Of a stretch of 5,672 nucleotides of DNA, positions 1-5,672 are shown piece after piece (position 1 is the first letter of the stretch; each line of letters begins with the position of its first letter). Source of the DNA: Bacteroidales bacterium (lineage in GTDB: Bacteria > Bacteroidota > Bacteroidia > Bacteroidales > UBA932). The notes beneath the pieces are model-generated. The model was not told the origin of the DNA, did no database searches, and saw only the letters and a list, made by a program, of their open reading frames with translations. The position numbers and the translations under genes are program-made. The stretch spans positions 1 through 5,672 of the forward strand of contig JAAXVX010000102.1 of the NCBI GenBank assembly GCA_013335275.1, given 5' to 3'.

Positions 1-1868
1 ACGGTATTCCTGATATTCTTGACGAAATACGCTGGGGTCTGGACTGGTTAATGAGAATGAATCCGGAAGACAAGGTAATGTTCAATCAGATTGCCGATGA
101 CAGGGACCATGCAGGGTTCCGTCTCCCACAAAATGACAAGGTAGATTACGGATGGGGCCCCGGAACAGGGCGTCCTGTATATTTTGTTACAGGAAAACCG
201 CAGGGGCTTGGCAAACACATTAACAGAACAACCGGGGTTGCTTCAACCGCGGGAAAATTTGCCTCAAGTTTTGCAATGGGAGCTGAAATATTTAAGGACA
301 GGGACCCGCAATTTGCTGCTCAAATGAAAACAAAGGCTCAGCAGGCATTTAATTTTGCCGTTGAAAAACCGGGAAATACCCAAACGGCGTGTGTTGTTTC
401 TCCTTATTTTTATGAGGAAGACACTTATGTGGATGATATTGAACTGGCAGCAGCAACATTCTACAACTATACCAAAGACGACCAGTGGAAAACAAAAGCC
501 GACTACTGGGGAGAACTGGAACCGGTTTCTCCGTGGATGGAGCTTGGCAGAGGGCGTCACTATCAGTATTACCCTTTTATTAACCTGGGACATTACTTTC
601 TTGCCACATCTTCCGACCCTAAAGTAAGGGAGAAGTACGTTGGATATATGAAACAGGGGCTTGAAGATCTTCGTTCAAGAGCAGGGGATGACCCTTTTGT
701 TTATGGCATTCCATTCCTCTGGTGCTCAAACAACCTTGTCTCTGCTGCAATCACACAGGCTCACCTTTACAGAAAGGCCACAGGAGACAATACATTTCTT
801 GAAATGGAGATGGCTCTCAGGGACTGGCTGTTCGGCTGTAACCCCTGGGGAACATCAATGATTGTTGGATTTCCTAAAGGGGGCGATTTTCCTGATTCGC
901 CACACTCTTCATACACTGCAAATAACGGCGACTTAACTTATGGCGGCCTGGTTGACGGCCCTATTGAGAGAAATTTATTTATAACAAGAGCCGGAAACGC
1001 CCTCAGAAAAGCGGACAGTTATGCGGTATTCAATAACGGACGTGCAGTTTATCACGACGACATGGGAGACTACTCTTCAAATGAGCCAACAATGGATGGC
1101 ACTGCAGGGTTGAGCTACTATTTTGCTTCAATGGAAAACGAAGGGAAAGAAATCCGTAGTTCAAAAGGAGATAAAGTAACATCCGTTGTAAAAGATTCTC
1201 AGGGAGCAATAGTCAGGATTAATCCGGATAAGAAGGTTATCTATCTCATTTTTTCTGCTGACTCAATGTTTCAGGGAGGAGAAAAAATCATAAGTACACT
1301 TGCGAAAAACAAGATTAAAGGCTCTTTCTTTCTAACAGGAAACTTTGCAAGACTACCGCAAATGAAACCTGTAATTGCAAAAATGATTGATGCCGGGCAC
1401 TATGTGGGGGCACACTCGGACAGGCATCTGCTTTATGCACCATGGGACAAGAGGGACATTTCTTTAGTTGCAGGAGACAGCCTCGTAAATGATATAAAGA
1501 GGAATATTCAGGAACTTGAAAAATTTGGGATAAAACCAGCGGACGCTTTATGGTTCCTGCCACCTTATGAATGGTACAATAAAGAGTCGGTCTATACCGC
1601 ATCCGTGCTTGGTTTTAAAACTATCAACTACACACCGGGAACAGCGACACCTGCCGATTACACAGAACCATCCATGAAAAGCTACAAAACCAGCCGGGAA
1701 CTTATGGATAAACTTTTTGCATTTGAAAAGGAGAAGAATCTGAACGGTGCTCTGATTCTCATTCATCCGGGGGTTGTTGCGGAAAGGCCGGACAAACTTT
1801 ATGACTCTCTGGATTCAATAATCAAAAGACTCAAAAAACTGGGATACACATTTGAAAAGTTATATTAA
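1..1868 (+). CDS. GH9 cellulase-type glycoside hydrolase fused to a C-terminal NodB/CE4-like domain (5' partial)
   Basis: This is the 3' part of a longer gene. The frame is already open at base 3 and the first 16 codons (G-I-P-D-I-L-D-E-I-R-W-G-L-D-W-L) are conserved GH9 sequence, so the ATG at 51 is internal. Residues below count that ATG as 1. The GH9 domain runs to about 360. It has the C-N-P-W-G-T-S-M block followed by P-H-S-S (His285), and the D-Y-S-S-N-E-P-T-M-D motif whose Glu345 is the expected catalytic acid. The Asp pair of the DAGD motif, the signal peptide and any N-terminal Ig-like domain lie upstream of the window. A linker (about 362-392) leads to a NodB-fold domain (about 393-605) with A-H-S-D-R-H (His455, His459), L-P-P-Y-E-W (from 503) and I-H-P-G (His572). 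Its motif 1 reads F-S-A-D-S instead of T-F-D-D-G. GH9 enzymes cleave beta-glucans such as cellulose or xyloglucan; the exact substrate cannot be read here. The protein ends with the NodB domain, with no T9SS-type tail. The next gene starts 12 bp later. Confidence 0.9.
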   Translation, partial: GIPDILDEIRWGLDWLMRMNPEDKVMFNQIADDRDHAGFRLPQNDKVDYGWGPGTGRPVYFVTGKPQGLGKHINRTTGVASTAGKFASSFAMGAEIFKDRDPQFAAQMKTKAQQAFNFAVEKPGNTQTACVVSPYFYEEDTYVDDIELAAATFYNYTKDDQWKTKADYWGELEPVSPWMELGRGRHYQYYPFINLGHYFLATSSDPKVREKYVGYMKQGLEDLRSRAGDDPFVYGIPFLWCSNNLVSAAITQAHLYRKATGDNTFLEMEMALRDWLFGCNPWGTSMIVGFPKGGDFPDSPHSSYTANNGDLTYGGLVDGPIERNLFITRAGNALRKADSYAVFNNGRAVYHDDMGDYSSNEPTMDGTAGLSYYFASMENEGKEIRSSKGDKVTSVVKDSQGAIVRINPDKKVIYLIFSADSMFQGGEKIISTLAKNKIKGSFFLTGNFARLPQMKPVIAKMIDAGHYVGAHSDRHLLYAPWDKRDISLVAGDSLVNDIKRNIQELEKFGIKPADALWFLPPYEWYNKESVYTASVLGFKTINYTPGTATPADYTEPSMKSYKTSRELMDKLFAFEKEKNLNGALILIHPGVVAERPDKLYDSLDSIIKRLKKLGYTFEKLY

Positions 1869-1880
1869 AGTTATTGTTTA

Positions 1881-2765
1881 ATGTATAAAATATTAGTAAA
1901 GAGGGATCTTACCCCAATTATTACTCTTATGGAGGTTGAAGCTCCAAGGATGGCCAAAGCGGCAAAACCGGGACAATTTCTAATTGTAAGGGCACACGAC
2001 AAAGGGGAGAGGATTCCTCTCACTATTTGCGATTATGATGCAAAAAAGGGAACGGTAACAATTGTTACACAGGTTGTGGGGGCATCGAGCCGCCAGATAT
2101 GCCACCTGAACGAAGGAGACTCTTTTACGGATTTTGTTGGCCCGCTTGGGCTCCCTTCCGAATTTATCCATCTTTCCGATGAAGCGGTTTCTAAAATGAG
2201 ATTCCTTTTCATTGCCGGAGGTCTTGGAACGGCTCCCGTTTATCCTCAGGTAAAGTATCTGCATTCAAAAGGTGCATCAGTTGATGTAATTATCGGTGCA
2301 AAAACAAAGGATCTCATTATTTTTGAAAATGAGATGAGGGCAGTTTGCAACAATCTTTTCATTTGTACCGACGATGGTACAGCCGGCAGAAAAGGCCTGG
2401 TAACGGAAATTATGAAAGAACTGCTTGAAGAAGACAAGGTAAAAAGTTCTGTACCCGGTCATAAAAAATATGACCATGCAGTTGCCATTGGTCCCATGAT
2501 AATGATGAAATTCGTGACAATTGCTGCCAGACCATTTGAAATACCTTTAATTGTGAGTTTGAATACCCTCATGGTAGATGGTACGGGAATGTGCGGTGCT
2601 TGCCGGGTTACCGTTGGAGGAAAAGTAAAGTTTGCCTGTGTGGAAGGTCCCGAGTTTGACGCCTATTCTGTCGATTTCGAAGAGGCAATGCGCCGTCAGA
2701 CAATGTACAAGTCAATTGAAATAGAGGCGGACCATAAATGCAATATCGGTCTTGATAAAAAGTAA
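1881..2765 (+). CDS. nfnA: NfnA-type small subunit of NADH-dependent ferredoxin:NADP+ oxidoreductase (SudB-like FAD/NAD-binding protein)
   Basis: This 294-residue cytoplasmic flavoprotein belongs to the dihydroorotate dehydrogenase electron-transfer subunit / sulfide dehydrogenase beta family. The N-terminal FAD barrel carries R-I-P-L-T (44-48). The NAD-binding domain carries G-G-L-G-T-A-P (113-119). A C-terminal [2Fe-2S] site is visible as Asp233, Cys238, Cys241 and Cys253. The one-Asp, three-Cys pattern with spacing 5/3/12 matches what I recall of structurally characterised NfnA and is unlike the all-Cys site of PyrK. In NfnAB this subunit takes electrons to or from NAD(H) and passes them to the bifurcating FAD in NfnB. 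The start at 1881 gives M-Y-K-I-L-V-K, the usual family N-terminus; the leader is A/T-rich with no Shine-Dalgarno. The partner gene follows after 17 bp, which supports Nfn over a pyrimidine-pathway role. An alternative annotation is sulfide dehydrogenase subunit SudB; the family is certain, the exact electron acceptor is inferred. Confidence 0.9.
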   Translation: MYKILVKRDLTPIITLMEVEAPRMAKAAKPGQFLIVRAHDKGERIPLTICDYDAKKGTVTIVTQVVGASSRQICHLNEGDSFTDFVGPLGLPSEFIHLSDEAVSKMRFLFIAGGLGTAPVYPQVKYLHSKGASVDVIIGAKTKDLIIFENEMRAVCNNLFICTDDGTAGRKGLVTEIMKELLEEDKVKSSVPGHKKYDHAVAIGPMIMMKFVTIAARPFEIPLIVSLNTLMVDGTGMCGACRVTVGGKVKFACVEGPEFDAYSVDFEEAMRRQTMYKSIEIEADHKCNIGLDKK

Positions 2766-2782
2766 ATATTAGCTTTAAAAAT

Positions 2783-4171
2783 ATGAGAAATAAGATTCCA
2801 AGAGTTCCTGTAAGGGAACAGAATCCTGCAATCAGGGCAAAAAACTTTGAAGAGGTGAGCTATGGCTATAATGAAGCTGAGGCAGTTCTTGAGGCCTCAA
2901 GATGTCTTTCATGCAAAAATCCGCTTTGTGTACCATCTTGTCCGGTGAGTATACAAATCCCGCAGTTTATCCGCGAGATTGAGCTGGGTAATTTCAGGGA
3001 GGCATCTTCCATAATTGCAAAAGACAGTTCACTGCCCTCTGTTTGCGGAAGGGTTTGCCCACAGGAGAGCCAGTGTGAAGGAACTTGCATTCTTGGAATT
3101 AAGGGAGAGGCAGTCGCGATTGGTAAGCTGGAGAGGTTTATAGGAGACTGGAGCAGGGAAAACAATGTGAGATTTACAGATAAAGCTCCTGCCAACGGGA
3201 AAAAAGTGGCAATAGTGGGCAGCGGACCAGCCGGGCTTGCCTGTGCAACCGACCTTGCCAGGTTTGGCTACGATGTCACTATTTTTGAGGTTCTACACGA
3301 ACCGGGCGGGGTGCTTCAGTATGGTATTCCGGAATTTCGTCTGCCAAAAGAGAGTGTTGTAAAATCCGAGATAGACAATGTGCGTGCGCTTGGAGTCAAA
3401 ATAGAGACAAATGTTGTTGTGGGAAGAACCGTGACAATTGATTCATTGATGGACGAAGAGGGCTTTTCTGCAATATTTATTGGTTCCGGTGCAGGCTTGC
3501 CCAAATTCATGTCAATCCCCGGAGAGAACCTGAACGGTGTTGTTTCTGCCAACGAGTTTCTGACCCGGAACAATCTTATGAGGGCTTATGATCCTGAACA
3601 TGATACTCCCATTTATGTTGGGAAGAGAGTTGTTGTAGTTGGCGGCGGAAATGTTGCCATGGATGCAGCAAGGACAGCACTCAGGCTGGGTGCAGACGTA
3701 ACTGTTGCCTACAGAAGAACAGAAAAAGAACTTCCGGCAAGGGTAGAGGAGGTACACCATGCCAAACAGGAGGGCATAATATTCAGAATGCTTACAAATC
3801 CTGTTGCGATTCTTGGAGATGAGCGAGGATGGGTAAGGGGAATCCGTTGTATATCAATGGAACTTGGCGAACCCGATTCCAGCGGCCGCCGTTCTCCTGT
3901 TCCAATCCCTGATTCCGATTTCGAAATCGAAACAGATGTTGTGATTATGTCGCTTGGAACATCGCCAAATCCTTTGATTGCATCAACAACACCGGGGCTG
4001 GATACCAATAAATGGAACTGCATTGTGGCAAATGACGATGGACAGACTTCACGTCCGGGAATATTTGCCGGAGGAGATGCCGTAACCGGAGCAGCAACGG
4101 TTATACTTGCAATGGGCGCCGGCAGGAAGGCAGCGGCAGCAATTGACCGTTACATTAAGGATTTTTCTTAA
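2783..4171 (+). CDS. nfnB: NfnB-type large subunit of NADH-dependent ferredoxin:NADP+ oxidoreductase (SudA / GltD-like)
   Basis: This 462-residue protein has the fold of the glutamate synthase small subunit (GltD). The N-terminal iron-sulfur domain holds Cys41, Cys44, Cys49 and Cys53, then Cys88, Cys92, Cys98 and Cys102, enough for two [4Fe-4S] clusters. By comparison with dihydropyrimidine dehydrogenase, Glu117 in G-K-L-E-R-F sits where that enzyme uses a Gln ligand, and I recall a Glu ligand in Nfn. An FAD-binding G-S-G-P-A-G motif is at 146-151. The NADP(H)-binding G-G-G-N-V-A motif is at 287-292, followed by Y-R-R-T-E, the basic patch usual for NADPH. The closing FAD motif G-G-D is at 430-432. 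No GltB-like large subunit is nearby, while an NfnA-type gene lies 17 bp upstream. The likely role is therefore flavin-based electron bifurcation: oxidising NADPH while reducing NAD+ and ferredoxin, or the reverse. Automated pipelines often call it GltA or NADPH-dependent glutamate synthase. The start has no Shine-Dalgarno (leader t-t-t-a-a-a-a-a-t). Confidence 0.9.
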   Translation: MRNKIPRVPVREQNPAIRAKNFEEVSYGYNEAEAVLEASRCLSCKNPLCVPSCPVSIQIPQFIREIELGNFREASSIIAKDSSLPSVCGRVCPQESQCEGTCILGIKGEAVAIGKLERFIGDWSRENNVRFTDKAPANGKKVAIVGSGPAGLACATDLARFGYDVTIFEVLHEPGGVLQYGIPEFRLPKESVVKSEIDNVRALGVKIETNVVVGRTVTIDSLMDEEGFSAIFIGSGAGLPKFMSIPGENLNGVVSANEFLTRNNLMRAYDPEHDTPIYVGKRVVVVGGGNVAMDAARTALRLGADVTVAYRRTEKELPARVEEVHHAKQEGIIFRMLTNPVAILGDERGWVRGIRCISMELGEPDSSGRRSPVPIPDSDFEIETDVVIMSLGTSPNPLIASTTPGLDTNKWNCIVANDDGQTSRPGIFAGGDAVTGAATVILAMGAGRKAAAAIDRYIKDFS

Positions 4172-4176
4172 CTTTG
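4143..4176 (+). promoter_or_regulatory. Possible Bacteroidota-type promoter for hisS, overlapping the nfnB stop codon
   Basis: TAACTTTG at 4169-4176 is a perfect match to the Bacteroidota -7 consensus TAnnTTTG, and its first three bases are the nfnB stop codon. The best -33 candidate is TTG at 4143-4145, separated by 23 bp, which is longer than the usual 19-21. A transcript starting shortly after 4176 would leave a leader of about 20 nt before the hisS ATG at 4203. The -7 match is seen directly; promoter activity is inferred, and hisS could instead be read from upstream. Confidence 0.35.
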
Positions 4177-4202
4177 CGGCTCGTTAGATAATCAGAATTA
4201 AA

Positions 4203-5564
4203 ATGGCACAAAAACCGTCTATTCCAAAGGGGACAAGAGATTTCGGACCTGCAGAGATGGCAGGCAGAGACTATATTTTCAACACAATACGCTCTGTTTT
4301 CCGACATTACGGCTATGCTCCAATTGAGACGCCTTCGATGGAAAATCTCTCAACCTTACTTGGAAAATACGGAGAGGAGGGAGATAAACTTTTGTTTAAA
4401 GTCCTGAATTCGGGCGATGCATTTGCGGGAATAGAGCCGGCAATGCTTGGAAACAGCAATTCACTTTCGCTTAAAGTGTGCGAAAAGGGTCTTCGCTATG
4501 ACCTTACAGTACCTTTTGCGAGATTTGTTGTTCAGCATCAGAACGAACTGGTGTTCCCGTTCAAAAGGTATCAGATTCAGCCGGTTTGGCGCGCAGACAG
4601 GCCCCAGAAAGGAAGATACCGTGAATTCTACCAGTGTGATGTTGATGTTGTAGGAAGCGATTCTCTCATCAATGAGCTTGAGCTTGTCCAGATTGTAGAC
4701 GATGTCTTTAGAAAATTCGGGTTGAACGTTTGCATTAAAATCAATAACAGAAAAGTGCTGTCCGGCATTGCAGAGATTGCCGGCCATCCGGATAAACTTG
4801 TTGATATTACTGTTGCCATTGACAAAATTGACAAAATAGGCATAGAGGCTGTTAAAGAGGAACTGGTTTCAAAAGGAATAGACGGTAAGGCAATCGAGAT
4901 AATCGAACCGGTACTGCTGCTTAAAGGAACTACCCGTGAAAAGATAGAGATAATGAGACCTATACTTGCAAATTCGCAAATTGGCACTTTGGGTCTTGAC
5001 GAACTTTCAACTTTGTTCAACCTAATCGAAACAGCAGGAGTGGACCAGGAGACAGAGCTTGACCTCTCTCTTGCAAGGGGGCTCAATTACTATACCGGGG
5101 CAATTTTTGAAGTAAAGGCAAAGGATACTGCAATGGGAAGTATTTGCGGGGGAGGAAGATATGACGACCTCACAGGAATCTTTGGCTTGCCCAATGTTTC
5201 CGGAGTAGGTATATCATTTGGGGCAGACAGGATTTACGATGTGCTTCAGTCGCTTGATAAATTTCCTTCCGATGCCGTTGAAGGAACAAAAGTTCTCTTT
5301 GCCAATCTTGGCGACAAGGAGGTATTATTTACAATCCCCATTGTTAAAGAGTTACGCAAAGCGGGAGTGGTTACGGAAATTTACACCGATTTCACTAAAC
5401 TTAAAAAACAGTTTGACTATGCCGACAAGAAGAAAATCCCTTTTCTTGCGATAGTTGGAGAAGACGAACTGGCAAAAGGTGAAGTGAGCATTAAAAACCT
5501 TAAAAGCGGTGAACAACAGCGAATTTCCAAAGATGCTCTTGTTGGTTTTTTGTTAAAAGCCTAA
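4203..5564 (+). CDS. hisS: Histidyl-tRNA synthetase
   Basis: This cytoplasmic class II synthetase (453 residues) attaches histidine to tRNA-His using ATP. The N-terminus has the typical K-G-T-R-D-F block (9-14), then motif 1 with its Pro (Pro44). L-R-Y-D-L-T-V-P (97-104) is the substrate-pocket block. Motif 2 runs from K-R-Y-Q-I-Q (121 on) through Q-K-G-R-Y-R-E-F. The HisRS-specific motif R-G-L-N-Y-Y-T-G is at 292-299; Arg292 corresponds to the catalytic Arg259 of the E. coli enzyme. Motif 3 ([10 protein letters not shown]) ends at Arg343. The insertion domain lies around 175-255 and the anticodon-binding domain from about 362 to the end. The protein is somewhat longer than E. coli HisRS (424), mostly because of an insertion before the L-R-Y-D block, which I recall as usual for Bacteroidota. 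All key residues are present, so it should be functional. It starts 31 bp after nfnB with an A-rich leader and no Shine-Dalgarno. Confidence 0.97.
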   Translation: MAQKPSIPKGTRDFGPAEMAGRDYIFNTIRSVFRHYGYAPIETPSMENLSTLLGKYGEEGDKLLFKVLNSGDAFAGIEPAMLGNSNSLSLKVCEKGLRYDLTVPFARFVVQHQNELVFPFKRYQIQPVWRADRPQKGRYREFYQCDVDVVGSDSLINELELVQIVDDVFRKFGLNVCIKINNRKVLSGIAEIAGHPDKLVDITVAIDKIDKIGIEAVKEELVSKGIDGKAIEIIEPVLLLKGTTREKIEIMRPILANSQIGTLGLDELSTLFNLIETAGVDQETELDLSLARGLNYYTGAIFEVKAKDTAMGSICGGGRYDDLTGIFGLPNVSGVGISFGADRIYDVLQSLDKFPSDAVEGTKVLFANLGDKEVLFTIPIVKELRKAGVVTEIYTDFTKLKKQFDYADKKKIPFLAIVGEDELAKGEVSIKNLKSGEQQRISKDALVGFLLKA

Positions 5565-5569
5565 ATAAT

Positions 5570-5601
5570 TTTGGTATTGTAATGCATTTACTATATCTTT
5601 G
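5570..5601 (+). promoter_or_regulatory. Bacteroidota-type promoter for the downstream tRNA
   Basis: TTTG at 5570-5573 (-33 element) and TATCTTTG at 5594-5601 (-7 element, perfect TAnnTTTG) are separated by 20 bp, the spacing expected for the Bacteroidota housekeeping sigma factor. Transcription should begin a few bases after 5601, giving a 5' leader of roughly 35 nt ahead of the mature tRNA at 5643. The sequence match is direct; activity is inferred. Confidence 0.75.
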
Positions 5602-5630
5602 CAGTCCCTTAAAAAAGACATAATACCAAA
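5570..5630. repeat. Perfect 9-bp inverted repeat bracketing the tRNA promoter
   Basis: TTTGGTATT at 5570-5578 is exactly complementary to AATACCAAA at 5622-5630. One G-T pair (5579/5621) and one T-A pair (5580/5620) extend the match inwards. The 5' arm overlaps the -33 element, and the -7 element sits in the 43-bp space between the arms. The spacer is too long, and there is no U-tract after the second arm, for a standard intrinsic terminator. It may be a pair of protein-binding half-sites or chance. Confidence 0.5.
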
Positions 5631-5642
5631 TTAGAAATATAT

Positions 5643-5672
5643 CGCGGAGTGGAGCAGTTGGTAGCTCGTTGG
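5643..5672 (+). tRNA. tRNA, probably initiator tRNA-fMet(CAT) (3' partial)
   Basis: The 5' portion of a tRNA is visible: acceptor strand CGCGGAG (5643-5649), U8 at 5650, D-stem GAGC (5652-5655) pairing with GCTC (5664-5667), a D-loop containing AGTTGGTA, and the first four bases of the anticodon stem (TTGG). The window ends before the anticodon. The pattern CGCGG-G-TGGAGCAG...GTAGCTCGT closely follows bacterial initiator tRNA. The 5' C1 fits the unpaired C1-A72 that marks initiators, and GG at positions 29-30 fits the start of the three-G anticodon stem. Identity is inferred because the anticodon is missing. Confidence 0.8.

Noticed and set aside
51..53. ATG at 51 as the start of the hydrolase gene
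   Set aside because: Conserved GH9 sequence is encoded in the same frame upstream of it to the window edge, and the essential DAGD region must lie further upstream.
1845..1880. Promoter between the hydrolase gene and nfnA
   Set aside because: The TTTG at 1851-1854 has no correctly spaced TA before it, and TATTGTTT near 1872 does not match TAnnTTTG.
2364..2381. Inverted repeat TGTACC / GGTACA with a 6-base loop
   Set aside because: It is within nfnA and encodes the conserved C-T-D-D-G-T region; the arms are short and there is no T-tract, so it is not a terminator.
3916..3929. 14-bp perfect palindrome CGATTTCGAAATCG
   Set aside because: It lies inside nfnB coding sequence (D-F-E-I-E), and one palindrome of this length is not surprising in 5.7 kb.
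4818..4835. Tandem repeat of ATTGACAAA
   Set aside because: It encodes I-D-K-I-D-K in the HisRS insertion domain, where similar sequence is usual; two copies do not make a functional repeat.
4628..5086. 152-codon open frame on the minus strand
   Set aside because: It is entirely antisense to hisS, is rich in Ser and Ile as expected from a shadow frame, and resembles no family I know.
5545..5572. Intrinsic terminator after hisS
   Set aside because: There are T-runs but no GC-rich hairpin ahead of them; the only inverted repeat nearby has a 43-bp spacer.

Overview
The window looks like a piece of chromosome from an anaerobic, fermentative, polysaccharide-degrading member of the Bacteroidota (Bacteroidales-like). 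Four lines of evidence support this. The GH9/NodB fusion resembles proteins I know from this phylum. The HisRS is of the 453-residue Bacteroidota style. None of the visible start codons has a Shine-Dalgarno sequence, only A/T-rich leaders. Two perfect copies of the Bacteroidota -7 promoter element (TAnnTTTG) lie at gene boundaries. The lineage call rests on recalled family features, not on a search.

Layout, all on the + strand: (1) bases 1-1868, the 3' part of a large secreted-type glycoside hydrolase family 9 gene, fused at its C-terminus to a polysaccharide-deacetylase-like (NodB/CE4) domain. The window cuts off its 5' end. (2) 1881-2765 and 2783-4171, a two-gene pair for the small and large subunits of an NfnAB-type NADH-dependent reduced ferredoxin:NADP+ oxidoreductase (also annotated as sulfide dehydrogenase SudBA, or as a GltD-like glutamate synthase subunit). 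(3) 4203-5564, histidyl-tRNA synthetase. (4) 5565-5642, a short intergenic region with a strong promoter match and a perfect 9-bp inverted repeat. (5) 5643-5672, the first 30 bases of a tRNA, very probably the initiator tRNA-fMet, cut by the window end.

The gaps between the protein genes are 12, 17 and 31 bp. The first three genes could therefore share a transcript, and hisS may have its own promoter overlapping the nfnB stop codon. Functionally, the hydrolase would release sugars from plant-type or other beta-linked glycans outside the cytoplasm. NfnAB would balance NADH, NADPH and ferredoxin during fermentation. hisS and the tRNA are translation housekeeping genes, and no direct link between them and the first three is implied.

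I found no mobile element, CRISPR array, phage gene or clearly new system. The points most worth a second look are the altered active-site motif in the NodB-like domain and the inverted repeat that brackets the tRNA promoter.
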